NCBI RefSeq assembly: GCF_900095725.1
Contig: NZ_FMMP01000006.1
Span: 744,001 to 808,000 of the forward strand
Length of the DNA: 64,000 bases
Direction: 5' to 3'
Source of the DNA: Cellulosilyticum sp. I15G10I2
GTDB taxonomy: Bacteria > Bacillota > Clostridia > Lachnospirales > Cellulosilyticaceae
The notes under the pieces were generated by a model. The model was not told the origin of the DNA. It searched no databases and saw nothing but the letters and a program-made list of their open reading frames with translations. The stretch's first letter is position 1; every line of letters begins with the position of its first letter. This document shows positions 26,663-36,419 of the stretch, one piece after another. The translations under genes and the position numbers were made by a program.

Positions 26663-26932
26663 TTACATTCCTCCCATCATATCCATGATAAATAATAAAG
26701 CATCTTCTGTTGATTGTAACCTTTGTTTTAAGGCTTCAAATTCACTTGGTTTTGGTTCAGAAATTGGCTTTAACTCGCTGAATTCCCTAGTTTCTGTGTT
26801 GAACTTATTGTACTGTTGTGCTTTTTCGTATTCTTCTAGCGTCAACGCTACCATATTTTCTTGTTCTTCAAACGTGTCGATCACTTGTAAAATTGTATTA
26901 TTCTCGCTAATTTGCAAATAGTAGTATCGCAT
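26663..26932 (-). CDS. Tail-region protein, XkdW-like position
   Basis: 89 residues. N-terminal beta-type RYYYLQISENNTILQVIDTF, middle acidic and proline-rich, C-terminal helix ending FIMDMMGGM. Located between fibre and xkdX as XkdW-type proteins are. Probably a fibre chaperone or accessory, by position. Confidence 0.6.
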   Translation of the reverse strand: MRYYYLQISENNTILQVIDTFEEQENMVALTLEEYEKAQQYNKFNTETREFSELKPISEPKPSEFEALKQRLQSTEDALLFIMDMMGGM

Positions 26933-26944
26933 ATATGCCCCCTA

Positions 26945-28261
26945 TCAAGGATTTAAGTAATAGTGCAAGCCTACTCTTAGGCCAGCAGCTGCGGTGTCTA
27001 ATCTACCGTAAAACTGAAAGTTGTTGTTAAACGGTATGTCTAATGCGTGCGAAGATCCATATCCGGCATCCGTTGTGAACACTGTAGTCGGGTCGCTTGT
27101 TATATTGATTACCGTAACCCCGTCTACCACAATCCTTATGTCTCTTAAATAGAAGTGTGCGTGTGACATTATTCTTACCATACCGCCTTTTGCGTTTGTG
27201 TAGCTTTTTATTAGCTGCTCAGTTGTTACCGCAGCCATAGTTATTCTCTCAAATTGATATGTTTTTCCCACAATATCACCCCCAAACTTTTGGCACGCCG
27301 CCTTAACTAAAGCTGGCGTCATATACTTAATATTGTCTGTACCAGCTTGCGCTTCCGCAGTAGTTGCTACAGCTGGGTTATCGCAACGTACCCAGCCCGA
27401 CCAAACACCGCTGAAATAGTTACGTAAATACATAGAGACACCGCCGTTATACTGTTCGGCCACTTGTACTCTATTACTATTTGTGTCTATGCCACCATAA
27501 AAATATGTTTGAATGTGCCAGTAATAACCTGTATTTGGCGTATTAGCGTGGTTTGTAAGTATAAGTCCTTCTACTGTTGTATTTGGGTCTTGTGTGATAG
27601 TACCACGGTTCCGCATTGGCATTTGTTTCACATTGTCTAACGATTCTAGTTCTACATCTGCTTTACTAAGTACAACCGCTCCAGTTTTACTAGCCACTGA
27701 TGTAACTGGGTATGATATATTACCAACCGCCTCTAAACAATCACTTATTTGTTCACGTATATCTGGATGAGACGAGCCGCTATTACTATGATTATCTAGG
27801 TCGGTTAAAGTTAGGTATATTAAGCTGTTGTCTATCGCTGCAGAAATGTTTGTGGCATTACCTATTGTCGCAACTATATCTAATCTTTTTTCAAGTATTT
27901 CACTGCCGCCTCCTGCTGGTATATACTCAGCTAAGTTTCCGGCATTTCCATAGCAATATAATGTTTCTATCCCTGTATCTGGATCTGCCGCAAAAAGTCC
28001 AACTTCTCGCCAATAAAATCCTGTTAAGATATCACTATTATTAAGGATTCCCCCAACTGTGGCAGTGCTACTGCTTGTTTTAATAGTGGTTATAGAGATA
28101 TTCTTTTTAGGACTAATAAGTGCATTAAGCGCCTGAATCGCTGCGCCGCCTAATTGTCCGTCCCCTATTTGTAACTTTGTAAAATTAAGCTGTTTACCAG
28201 CTTGTGCTTTTGCTTGTAATATGCGACCTTTATCAGTAAATATAATACTTCCAAAGCTCAT
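26945..28261 (-). CDS. Tail fibre / tail-collar protein
   Basis: 438 residues. The first 150 match the P2 gpH-type N-terminal fibre domain that joins the baseplate (LTGFYWREVGLFAADPDTG is characteristic). A middle KTGAVVLSKADVELESLDNV linker is typical of phage fibres; the C-terminal half (GVSMYLRNYFSGVWSGWV) is a receptor-binding type region ending in a beta-rich tip. Determines host binding. Confidence 0.88.
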   Translation of the reverse strand: MSFGSIIFTDKGRILQAKAQAGKQLNFTKLQIGDGQLGGAAIQALNALISPKKNISITTIKTSSSTATVGGILNNSDILTGFYWREVGLFAADPDTGIETLYCYGNAGNLAEYIPAGGGSEILEKRLDIVATIGNATNISAAIDNSLIYLTLTDLDNHSNSGSSHPDIREQISDCLEAVGNISYPVTSVASKTGAVVLSKADVELESLDNVKQMPMRNRGTITQDPNTTVEGLILTNHANTPNTGYYWHIQTYFYGGIDTNSNRVQVAEQYNGGVSMYLRNYFSGVWSGWVRCDNPAVATTAEAQAGTDNIKYMTPALVKAACQKFGGDIVGKTYQFERITMAAVTTEQLIKSYTNAKGGMVRIMSHAHFYLRDIRIVVDGVTVINITSDPTTVFTTDAGYGSSHALDIPFNNNFQFYGRLDTAAAGLRVGLHYYLNP

Positions 28262-28268
28262 AATCTTA

Positions 28269-28823
28269 TCACGCTCCTTGTATTAGCGTTATGCTATCAC
28301 CTGTATGCAGCACAAATCCATAGTGTACAGATAAGTCTGCTACCATATTAACTAAAACTTCTTCAAGCCTTGTACTGAGTCTTTTAACCTTATTAACTGC
28401 GGCATTAAATTGTTCAGCCTTTTCCCCTGTAACACTAATATTTGATGTTAATACCTTGAAGTGATATGGTGCCCCGCCATATTCATACCACTCCTCTATT
28501 ACTCCATCACCAAAATAATCCTTGATTACCTGCTCAATAGCGTAGTTAGTGCCTAAAAAGCTAAATACTTTATCACAATTTTTAATGAGATTTCTTTTTA
28601 TTTCGATCTCAGCGTTAGGATCATACCAAAAAATATTCTTTTCTGTAGCTATTTCATCCAACATTGCATCGCTCATAGTATCTATGTTTGAAGATATGAT
28701 ACACTTAGTTACATCAATGGCATTGAGTTGGGGATTAATAGCTTCACATAGTGCTACTGTTGTCTTATCTGACTTCATACTATTTGTTTGTAGAGATAAT
28801 AAGTCTAATTGATTAAGATTCAT
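28269..28823 (-). CDS. Phage tail protein I (gpI family)
   Basis: 184 residues. Baseplate wedge protein linking gpJ to the fibre. ISSNIDTMSDAMLDEIATEK and VIEEWYEYGGAPYHFKV are conserved gpI blocks. AGGAGGG before the ATG. It sits between gpJ and the fibre, as in P2. Confidence 0.9.
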   Translation of the reverse strand: MNLNQLDLLSLQTNSMKSDKTTVALCEAINPQLNAIDVTKCIISSNIDTMSDAMLDEIATEKNIFWYDPNAEIEIKRNLIKNCDKVFSFLGTNYAIEQVIKDYFGDGVIEEWYEYGGAPYHFKVLTSNISVTGEKAEQFNAAVNKVKRLSTRLEEVLVNMVADLSVHYGFVLHTGDSITLIQGA

Positions 28824-28834
28824 GTTATCCCTCC

Positions 28835-29950
28835 TTATTCTAATCCGCCATATGTAATTGTTACTGAGTTCACTTTAGCTATTTGTATGGCTTCAATTTC
28901 AGTATAGGCTGGTGCCGTAAGTGCAATTCTACTTGCTCCTGCATTCAACATAAGATTCCTTAGTCTGTCAGGATTAATATGTCTGCCTATTTTAGTATCT
29001 TGCCACGCTGTATATTCTTCAATAGCTTTATCTATAGCAGATCTTATAGTTATTTCCTCAGTCTGATTATCACTGCCAATATAATAAGTCAGTGTAATAT
29101 TATAATTTATTACTTCAGGAGCTGCAGCTGATACATAGTCAGTCTGTGGTCTTACGTGTTTAGGACTACAACTTGCTTCTACCTTTTGTAAAACCGCCTC
29201 ACTTGGTAATTCACCGTTCTTCATTACCACAGTAATAAGGACTTCTCCAGGATTAGGAGATGTAGGCACTACATCTTGTATATTTGCATCAGCACTTTTG
29301 GCATAGTAAATATATCCTAGTTCATGGCCAGCTGTGCTAATTTTAGAGTTTGCAAGCCGTATCCTTCCGCGGTAACCGCTCCATATATTAATACCATCAT
29401 CATCAGGCTCAGTATCAGCTCCGCCGCTGCTTGTATCAATATTAGAAACTTGACCAATAAACGGAATGATATCTACAAGAGTTTTTACTTGTCCAGGTGA
29501 AAACCCATTATGATCAGCTCCTGCAACAGTGGCCTCTGTAAGAATATCACTATATAATTCGCCAGATAGAACAGTCTTTTCTTTCACTGTTTCAAAAAAA
29601 CAAACACCATCTGGAGTAATCCTGGTGCCTTTTGGAATAACTATATTATTATTTTGTGCGGCTGATAGTGTAAATCTCATAATACAGCTTGCTTTTTGGG
29701 GTTCTAAACGGATGACATCTTTGCTTTCACCAATCGCATCTAAGACCTCATCCCTTGCGTATCGTAAGAGGTTTTGTTTAGCACTTTCATTAATAGCATT
29801 AAAGATGGCTACAATAAGCTGCGTTTCTTGTTCTAAAAAAATTCTTCTCTCATCTCCAGGATAGAGAACTTCTCCAAGAGCTGTCTGAAACATTATTAAA
29901 ATTTCATTATAAATTTTCTTTGCATCAACTTCTATAAACTGAATGCTCAA
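28835..29950 (-). CDS. Baseplate J family protein
   Basis: 371 residues; baseplate wedge protein. Recognised by RDEVLDAIGESKDVIRL, NIVIPKGTRITPDG and the C-terminal INPDRLRNLMLNAGAS. The start appears to be TTG overlapping the stop of the gp25-like gene as TTGA, with AAGGTGGTG upstream. Confidence 0.92.
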   Translation of the reverse strand: MSIQFIEVDAKKIYNEILIMFQTALGEVLYPGDERRIFLEQETQLIVAIFNAINESAKQNLLRYARDEVLDAIGESKDVIRLEPQKASCIMRFTLSAAQNNNIVIPKGTRITPDGVCFFETVKEKTVLSGELYSDILTEATVAGADHNGFSPGQVKTLVDIIPFIGQVSNIDTSSGGADTEPDDDGINIWSGYRGRIRLANSKISTAGHELGYIYYAKSADANIQDVVPTSPNPGEVLITVVMKNGELPSEAVLQKVEASCSPKHVRPQTDYVSAAAPEVINYNITLTYYIGSDNQTEEITIRSAIDKAIEEYTAWQDTKIGRHINPDRLRNLMLNAGASRIALTAPAYTEIEAIQIAKVNSVTITYGGLE

Positions 29951-30258
29951 ACTTCAATCACCACCTTCAAGCTTATGTTACCGAAACTATCTAATCCTAT
30001 TGGAGTAACACTTTGAACTGTAGCATTCGGCTCATACGTTTCAATTAAACGGTAGACCTCAGCTACATACAGAGCCACTGCATCATCAAAAGGCATATCC
30101 AAGATATTAGGATCTAATCCCTTTGTTCTATCATAAGCAACTTCATATCGCCAAGTGCTAATAAGATTTCTAACATTTTGCAAAGTTCTTTGAGTATCTT
30201 TAGCTGTCCAATCTAATTTAAATTCTTGAGATGTATCTATTTCATATAACATATCCAT
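29947..30258 (-). CDS. Baseplate protein W / gp25-like
   Basis: 103 residues of the gpW/gp25 fold, a conserved wedge and sheath initiator. Blocks include QEFKLDWTAKDTQRTLQNVR, PMDILD-type LDPNILDMPFDDA and a final beta pair. Coupled to gpJ by a 4-base overlap. Confidence 0.85.
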   Translation of the reverse strand: MDMLYEIDTSQEFKLDWTAKDTQRTLQNVRNLISTWRYEVAYDRTKGLDPNILDMPFDDAVALYVAEVYRLIETYEPNATVQSVTPIGLDSFGNISLKVVIEV

Positions 30259-30265
30259 CTCCTTC

Positions 30266-30817
30266 TTACATTTGTCTTTCGAGCACTTTAAAGTTAGTCG
30301 CAGTACTCACTTTTAATTCTGCTTTTTCAGTTGGCTTTAGTGCTTCATAAACAGAACTAGTATCTTTTGCCTTCTTAGTTTTAGTGCTCTTTTTTGATTT
30401 TGAGGATTCTTTTTTGTTTCCTTTACTGACATACTCGTCAAATTTGAGAGAAACATCCGCTGAAAGTATATTCCCTTTAATATCCACATTAGGTTTTGTA
30501 CCACTTACATCTACTAATAGCCATTTTGTATCGAGAAAAGGTTTGCCATTTAATAAAAACGGATAGGGTTTAGCATCATCAAGAATTTTCATCCACTGAT
30601 TAATCTGATCCAGTGGATGAACTCCTAATGCACTATCAAGGTGAATCTTAATACTAAATGTGTCAAGATTAGCATTCTTAACATATGTGCTAGGTTTTTT
30701 GCCTGGATTATCTTGTTTTTCAGTATCTAAGCTTGCTGCAAAGGTTAGATCATCAAATGTAATTGTTTTATCAGCACTTACCACAAATCCTTTTGTTCCG
30801 AAGGTCGCAATGTACAT
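30266..30817 (-). CDS. Tail protein U-like with lysine/serine-rich tail
   Basis: 183 residues. The first 125 fit P2 gpU-type tail completion proteins (DKTITFDDLTFAASLDTEK, HPLDQINQWMKIL). The next 30 residues are lysine, serine and threonine repeats (KKESSKSKKSTKTKKAK), a flexible linker, followed by a short end segment. gpU normally caps the tail tube. Its position among baseplate genes is unusual. Confidence 0.65.
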   Translation of the reverse strand: MYIATFGTKGFVVSADKTITFDDLTFAASLDTEKQDNPGKKPSTYVKNANLDTFSIKIHLDSALGVHPLDQINQWMKILDDAKPYPFLLNGKPFLDTKWLLVDVSGTKPNVDIKGNILSADVSLKFDEYVSKGNKKESSKSKKSTKTKKAKDTSSVYEALKPTEKAELKVSTATNFKVLERQM

Positions 30818-31020
30818 TAAACCACCACCTTTTTAAGTATGCCAGTTATAGCTCCTGCAGATAAGTTGTTATCAAAAAAAGCAACTACAACCTCATCCCC
30901 TACCGCTATTTCTCCAACCTCTAGACATTTTGGCAAAAGATTACTTAAATAACTTTTTTCTTTTATAAATACTTTAAATAAACCATTATCAGTGCTTGAT
31001 ATAATTCCTTTTAAATTCAT
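30817..31020 (-). CDS. Small OB-like baseplate protein (gpV position)
   Basis: 67 residues of alternating strands (GLFKVFIKEKSYLSNLL; VGDEVVVAFFDNNLSAGAIT), as in the OB domain of gpV/gp5 spike proteins without the needle part. Located next to gpD, its usual partner. Start and preceding stop overlap by one base. Confidence 0.6.
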   Translation of the reverse strand: MNLKGIISSTDNGLFKVFIKEKSYLSNLLPKCLEVGEIAVGDEVVVAFFDNNLSAGAITGILKKVVV

Positions 31021-31024
31021 TGCA

Positions 31025-31942
31025 TCACCAACTTGGTATTTGTCTTAAAAAAAACGTTGTTTTATCATTAACCATCTTATCAATTATTTGATAAATATAG
31101 TACTTACCATCACTCAAACCTAATCCGCTTAATGATAATGAGCTTCCTGCAGCAATATTTGTATTTAACTTTGTATCAAATGCTATCATGTGTTCATACT
31201 TATTGCTATTTCTAAGTATATTTTTTGCAAATCTTTGAGCTTCACCTATACTATTTACTTCTAAATTAGCTATCAGAAGAGCCTCCCCAGTGCCACTTGG
31301 AGACTTAAAGGTATTATCTATGTTGCCATAGACAATTCGCACTGCTCCATAAGTATCTTTATTATCGTACTTAAAGTTTCCAACAATATCGGAAGCTGCT
31401 AAAGTTATACCGTTTTGACTTTCCATACTCTTTTCATCAAATATAACTAGCTGATTATTGGATACTTTAAGTATATAGCCCTCAATCATGCACCTTTTAT
31501 TTAAAAATGCAAAATCTGTTTCATCTACCTGATTGACTCTATTGTATAAATAGTTTTGAATACCATAGGTTTTAAGAGACAGACCATGTTTGCCAGCAAA
31601 TTCATTCAAAAGTTCTAGAAAAGTAACGTTCTCCCATGACTTAGTACGTTTCTCTTTAGATTCTTTTTTTATAGGAATTGCTTTTAAAATAATAAGACCA
31701 TCTTGCTGTTTAACAATCGCTATAAACATTTTACCACTGGAAAACCCATCTTTTCTAAGCTCCAACTCATGAGACTTTTGCGGTTTCCATCGACTCCAGT
31801 CATTAGTAGGATTATTGATCTCTAATATAATGCTATCAAATTTTCCACCTGAACAATCTGTTAAGTCAGCAGTTCTTATATCAATATCTTTTGTTATGTC
31901 TTTGCCTTCATAGATAAGCTGCACTAAAATCACCTCTTCCAT
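31025..31942 (-). CDS. Late control protein D / tail hub (gpD family)
   Basis: 305 residues of the Phage_GPD fold, the central hub under the tail tube. Conserved parts: LELRKDGFSSGKMFIAIV, FLELLNEFAGKHGLSL, NQVDETDFAFLNKRC. Overlaps gpX by 13 bases. Confidence 0.85.
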   Translation of the reverse strand: MEEVILVQLIYEGKDITKDIDIRTADLTDCSGGKFDSIILEINNPTNDWSRWKPQKSHELELRKDGFSSGKMFIAIVKQQDGLIILKAIPIKKESKEKRTKSWENVTFLELLNEFAGKHGLSLKTYGIQNYLYNRVNQVDETDFAFLNKRCMIEGYILKVSNNQLVIFDEKSMESQNGITLAASDIVGNFKYDNKDTYGAVRIVYGNIDNTFKSPSGTGEALLIANLEVNSIGEAQRFAKNILRNSNKYEHMIAFDTKLNTNIAAGSSLSLSGLGLSDGKYYIYQIIDKMVNDKTTFFLRQIPSW

Positions 31943-32142
31943 GGTGGCAGTGTATCCGCTGGATCATCTTCAATAATAGGCACTTTAAGGTCTATTCCAT
32001 GACTAAAGGTTATTGTTGCTACATGCTGTGGATTAGCTTGCATAAGAATATGTGCTTTAAATTCATCATCATACGCATTAAGTGCAATAATATCAAAAGT
32101 ATCACCTTGCACTGTTGTATAAATATAATAATCATTACCCAA
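31930..32142 (-). CDS. Tail protein X (LysM-like)
   Basis: 70 residues with one LysM-type motif (TVQGDTFDIIALNAYDDE) and the hydrophobic ending IDLKVPI typical of gpX. Joins tube, hub and tape measure. Overlaps the tape measure gene by 8 bases. Confidence 0.88.
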   Translation of the reverse strand: MGNDYYIYTTVQGDTFDIIALNAYDDEFKAHILMQANPQHVATITFSHGIDLKVPIIEDDPADTLPPWKR

Positions 32143-33883
32143 AGCTCACCAACTCCTCATCCTCTTTTTGTCCTGAAATAACTTCTAATACTACGCGTTT
32201 TACCTCTTCAAGATTTCCACCATTGATATAAATATTAATTATTTTGCCTGAGCCTTTAGTACCAACACCTAATATCTGAGCTGTTTGTTGTAATAAGCTT
32301 ACACTTCTTGGTGTTTTCCTAAGTGGTATAGCCATTTCAGGCCCAGCTTCTCCAAAGATTGATGCTTGAGTTGCGATGCCGCCTAGTGCAAAGGCCGGAA
32401 GAGTAGGTATTGATACTCCGATTGTTTTTCCGCCAATTCCTGGTACCCAATCTGGAACATCAAACTTAATTTTATTAAGACCGCCTATAAGGAAATTAAA
32501 AGCGCTAACATAGACATTTAGATACCCTTTAAAAGCACCTATGATACCATCCCATAAGCCGCTAAACCACGATGTAATTCCACTCCAAGCAAATTTAAAA
32601 CCATCTACCATACCTATCCATATACCACTAAACCATGTACCTATTCCATTAAAAAATGGGATCACGTAATCCTGCCAAGCTCCAACACACCATTTAGATA
32701 CCATATCCCAATTCTGCCATAGCCATAGCCCTGCGGCTACTAAGGCACCTATAGCTACAATCATTACCCCTATAGGGTTTGCTGCCATAACAGCATTAAG
32801 ACCGCCCTGCGCAAACTGCTGCGCTATTGTAGATGCTTTCCATGCATCCATAAGACTAGTTACAGTGCTTAATATTGAAAAGCCTGTCATGATAGTTACA
32901 GCCCCTGCTGCAATAGGGATTAACCAATTCAAGTTGTCTTTAGCCCACGATATAGAATCTCCTGCTAATTTAAAACCATCTTCAATATTAGATGAGAATG
33001 CATCCATATCTATATTCTTCACAAATACATTTGCCTTTGATGTAAAGTCTGTGAATAATGGAATAAATCTTGATAGTGCGCTGGCTGCTTTATCCATAAT
33101 ACTATTCTTAAGTAGCCTTTTTTGATTTTCCCAGGAGTCTTCCAGTGTTCTAGCAAAGTCTCCTTGCGCATCAGCTGATGTTGTCATCAAATAGTTATAC
33201 CTAAGCAAGGTTTGTGATGCTTGATCCATGTCTTTATAAGCTACTTTGATACCTTTCTGAAGAGCAAAAGCTTCTAAGTTCGCTACACTCATATTAATAC
33301 CAAGCTGCTTAAGCGGCTCAGTCTCTCCGCTCATTCCAGCTCTGATTTTATTCCAAGCTTCATCATGATCTAAGTTATAAAACGATGCAAAGTCACCTGC
33401 AAGTTCTGCAAGGCTTTCCGACATTAATAAATTTTCTTTACTTGCTATACCACTGCTTTTAAGCATGGCACCCATACTGCCTGACCACTGCTTAGCTTGC
33501 AATTCTGTTATGCCAAATGCTTCAAGAGTAGTTTTAGACCATGCGTCAATTTTAGATGCCTGATCTCCAAATGTTGTATTAACAACGTTAGATACTTCAA
33601 TAAGGCTACTTGCTGTACTAAGTGCATCTACTCCTATTTGCTTAATGCTACTTATAAGTTTAGATACTCCATTAGCTGCTAGATTTCCTAAAAAGCTTGC
33701 TTTTAGCATATCTCCAAACTTAGCTCCGGCAGCTACACCATTCTTAAATTCCTTGTTAGTCTGTTTCATTTTTTCGGCAAGCTTTGCATTTTCACCGCTT
33801 GCTTTCATAAGGGCGGTTGAAAGAGAAGGATCTATCTTGCCTGCTAATGTAATAAGAGCTCTTAACTCCTTTTTACTTGCCAT
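32135..33883 (-). CDS. Tail tape measure protein
   Basis: 582 residues from the ATG at 33883 (GAGGAGG upstream). Helical N-terminus (AGKIDPSLSTALMKASGEN), then long helices, several hydrophobic and tryptophan-rich segments (310-460; FSGIWIGMVDGFKFAWSGI) and a conserved AIPLRKTPRSVSLL near the end. At about 1.5 angstrom per residue the tail would be near 87 nm; this rule is approximate. Confidence 0.9.
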   Translation of the reverse strand: MASKKELRALITLAGKIDPSLSTALMKASGENAKLAEKMKQTNKEFKNGVAAGAKFGDMLKASFLGNLAANGVSKLISSIKQIGVDALSTASSLIEVSNVVNTTFGDQASKIDAWSKTTLEAFGITELQAKQWSGSMGAMLKSSGIASKENLLMSESLAELAGDFASFYNLDHDEAWNKIRAGMSGETEPLKQLGINMSVANLEAFALQKGIKVAYKDMDQASQTLLRYNYLMTTSADAQGDFARTLEDSWENQKRLLKNSIMDKAASALSRFIPLFTDFTSKANVFVKNIDMDAFSSNIEDGFKLAGDSISWAKDNLNWLIPIAAGAVTIMTGFSILSTVTSLMDAWKASTIAQQFAQGGLNAVMAANPIGVMIVAIGALVAAGLWLWQNWDMVSKWCVGAWQDYVIPFFNGIGTWFSGIWIGMVDGFKFAWSGITSWFSGLWDGIIGAFKGYLNVYVSAFNFLIGGLNKIKFDVPDWVPGIGGKTIGVSIPTLPAFALGGIATQASIFGEAGPEMAIPLRKTPRSVSLLQQTAQILGVGTKGSGKIINIYINGGNLEEVKRVVLEVISGQKEDEELVSFG

Positions 33884-34070
33884 TTTGCTTAGCCTCCTCA
33901 CTCATTTCACTGGATACTTCGCCAAGCACATCTGAAAACTCTATCAAGTCCTGAATTGACATATTCAAACAGCTTGTATAATCTGTTGAGGTGCAATATG
34001 TGATTCTAGCTGCACACTTTCTAAGTTCTTTATCTGATACTATTCCTCCGAATTGAGATAGAAAAAATTT
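33873..34070 (-). CDS. Frameshift extension of tail chaperone (E-prime part)
   Basis: The reading frame one base back from the chaperone gene is open from the heptamer A-AAT-TTT at 34070-34064 down to TAA at 33875-33873, 63 codons, but it has no start of its own. A -1 slip at the heptamer would fuse it to the upstream protein, giving about 159 residues. The stop overlaps the tape measure start. This matches the conserved G/GT or E/E-prime arrangement of tailed phages. Confidence 0.78.
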   Translation of the reverse strand, partial: KFFLSQFGGIVSDKELRKCAARITYCTSTDYTSCLNMSIQDLIEFSDVLGEVSSEMSEEAKQNGK

Positions 34071-34351
34071 CTTGCAAGTGCAGCTCCTTTTTGGATATCT
34101 TTAGCGCTTAAACGCATTACGTCTGAAATATCCATATCTTCATTTGCTTTTACAACTGCCCCAGCAAATAAGTACATGTGATAGTCTGTATCCAGTTCTT
34201 CTACAGACACAGGTACCCCATCTTGCTTAATTCTTTTTCCCACATTGATTTTGTCCCTTGCAGTCATATTCTCAAAATCATATTTCAATTCTTTAACTTC
34301 CTCACCATTGACCATGATTGGCTTTGATAATTTTAGCGCTTGGTTTTCCAT
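34040..34351 (-). CDS. Tail assembly chaperone (gpE-like)
   Basis: 103 residues from the ATG at 34351 with AAAGGAG 9 bases upstream. Contains LKYDFENMTARDKINVGKRI, seen in tail assembly chaperones of contractile phages. It lies between tube and tape measure genes, and carries the slippery site eight codons before its stop. It binds and spools the tape measure during tail assembly. Confidence 0.82.
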   Translation of the reverse strand: MENQALKLSKPIMVNGEEVKELKYDFENMTARDKINVGKRIKQDGVPVSVEELDTDYHMYLFAGAVVKANEDMDISDVMRLSAKDIQKGAALARNFFYLNSEE

Positions 34352-34441
34352 ATGCATAAACTCCTTTATCTCTTTATTTTTAGATTTTCTAGTTCTTGAT
34401 ACTATCTTTTGATATTTCATAGCATAAAAAAGAGCGGCTCA

Positions 34442-34948
34442 TTAAAGAGCTGCCCTCACCTTTTCCATGTAATCTACGCCATTAATTTTATAAACATAAT
34501 TTAATTTGTCTATCAAAAGTGTTTCTACTCCATTAATGACTTGACGATATCTTAGCACCTCAAATTCAATGCTACCATCCATATTAGAGCCTTGCTCGAC
34601 TTTGCCAGGGTCATATTTCTTGTTAACACCGTTAATGAATACTTTACTGCCTTCTGGGATTACTGACCCATCAGATTGTGTTACATCTCTATTAAATCTA
34701 ATCTCTAATTTCTGTATGCCTGGCTTTGCAAGATTAGCATTAGACTTATTAATTCCTCTCGCAGTAACACTAAATGTCATGGCATTGATTTGTCCCGTCA
34801 TAGGCATATCAATGCTACCTAATATGCCCGCTCCTTTTATTTCATTAGTGGCAGATTCAATGCTGGGAAGTTGACACGAAACATAGTCTGCTATATCAAC
34901 ACTATCTGCTAAAAATCTATGTGCAATTACTGCTCCTGATATAATCAT
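34442..34948 (-). CDS. Tail tube protein (FII family)
   Basis: 168 residues, the inner tube subunit. DYVSCQLPSIESATNEIKGAG and the central MPMTGQINAMTFSVT are conserved FII blocks. It follows the sheath gene with a one-base overlap of stop and start. Confidence 0.92.
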   Translation of the reverse strand: MIISGAVIAHRFLADSVDIADYVSCQLPSIESATNEIKGAGILGSIDMPMTGQINAMTFSVTARGINKSNANLAKPGIQKLEIRFNRDVTQSDGSVIPEGSKVFINGVNKKYDPGKVEQGSNMDGSIEFEVLRYRQVINGVETLLIDKLNYVYKINGVDYMEKVRAAL

Positions 34949-36405
34949 TATTCAGCACCTCCAAATAATACATCAAGCCCTGATGATGTATAAGTAATTT
35001 TAGCTGTAAGTGATTTGCCTGGTGGGGTAGTAGTTGTTGCAATGTCAAACACAAAGTCACCTTCTACAATATCTGATATTGGATTGCTACTTTCTTCAAA
35101 TACGATATTGGCAAGTAATAATCTTCCTTGCGCAATTAGATTATCTAACCATTCCTGCATATCATTAAGAATAGTATCTTTAAGGGCCCTATTGAATGGC
35201 TTATCAACTAATATGCCATATCTACTTTGGAATGTATTAGCGATATACTGAAGCATACGAACTGATGAATCAAATACATTTCTCTTGTCCATATCTTTAC
35301 CGTATTCGTATTCGCCAGTATGACCTCCCCAAAGAACCCATCTACCGCCCCAATAAGTTGCAGTACGAATACCTTTACTATTAAGATCATTGGCTTGTAT
35401 TTGATCAAAGTCAATTTGTGTCCCATCTGCAAGGCATAGACATTTAATGTCAATAGGCTTATTAGATGGTGTTTCAACTGGCACTCCATCATTATTGTAA
35501 TCTACCCACTGCATAGTTACTGTAGCAAGCGTTGATAAGTGGAATAATTTATCTTCACCATTTTTACCCATCGGCCAGCATGGTGCTTCTAAACTGCTTA
35601 CATAGCCTTTATCAACTTTTTCCGTTTTAGCCTCTGAAATAGTAGATGCCCCTGTATCAGTGGAACTAATATCACTGTTTACAAAGGCATACCAATGTCC
35701 GTTTATTTTTTGGCTTGCTGTTTTTAATGCTGTATCTACTGCTGATTTTGTGCTCCAATAAGGCGCTGCCAAAATAGTAGGAACCACATTAAATGTTTGA
35801 TATACTAAATCAAGAACAGCTGTGCCTGTTCTCTCTCCAGATGCGCTGGTTCCTCCAATAATATCTGCATCTGTTACTGCTGCTGGATCTACTTCACTAA
35901 ATGTAACATCGATACTATTTCCTAATGCAGACTTTAAGTCTTTAATCATTACTCTTGTGCCATCAGCCGTATATTCTACTGAATAATCAATTCCAAGAAT
36001 CTTACTTGCAATATCTATTGTTTTAAGGATAACATTTCGATTATTAATGTAGCCTATACCATTTGTTAGTGTAACTGTTGCTGTTTCTGCCACAGCTTCT
36101 CTATGAATATCAGGATCAAGAACATTAATAAGTATAATAGGCCCTATTGCTTGTATGTTATTTCTAAAGTGTGCGTAGATTGCTTCACAAAGCGTAAAAT
36201 CGCCCCATGCACTATCTATATATCCTGCTACTGTCTGAGCCTCTTTAAAACTGCTAATTAATAATGGTTTATTAACCTTTTCTGTGTAATCTGTAAACTG
36301 ATGAACAGGCAAAGTTCCAAAATAAACAGGCAGTGTGCCCAAAGATTTAGGTGGAATAAAATCTTTTGTTGCCATAATATCGGCAAATGCTCCGTGTTTA
36401 TACAC
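34948..36405 (-). CDS. Contractile tail sheath protein (FI family)
   Basis: 485 residues of the sheath family. N-terminal GAFADIMATKDFIPPKS, middle VNSDISSTDTGASTISEAKT, C-terminal core KDMDKRNVFDSSVRMLQYIA and FNRALKDTILNDMQ. Probable GTG start at 36405 with AGAGGTGA 7 bases upstream. Shows that the phage is a myovirus. Confidence 0.93.
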   Translation of the reverse strand: MYKHGAFADIMATKDFIPPKSLGTLPVYFGTLPVHQFTDYTEKVNKPLLISSFKEAQTVAGYIDSAWGDFTLCEAIYAHFRNNIQAIGPIILINVLDPDIHREAVAETATVTLTNGIGYINNRNVILKTIDIASKILGIDYSVEYTADGTRVMIKDLKSALGNSIDVTFSEVDPAAVTDADIIGGTSASGERTGTAVLDLVYQTFNVVPTILAAPYWSTKSAVDTALKTASQKINGHWYAFVNSDISSTDTGASTISEAKTEKVDKGYVSSLEAPCWPMGKNGEDKLFHLSTLATVTMQWVDYNNDGVPVETPSNKPIDIKCLCLADGTQIDFDQIQANDLNSKGIRTATYWGGRWVLWGGHTGEYEYGKDMDKRNVFDSSVRMLQYIANTFQSRYGILVDKPFNRALKDTILNDMQEWLDNLIAQGRLLLANIVFEESSNPISDIVEGDFVFDIATTTTPPGKSLTAKITYTSSGLDVLFGGAE

Positions 36406-36419
36406 TTTATATCACCTCT

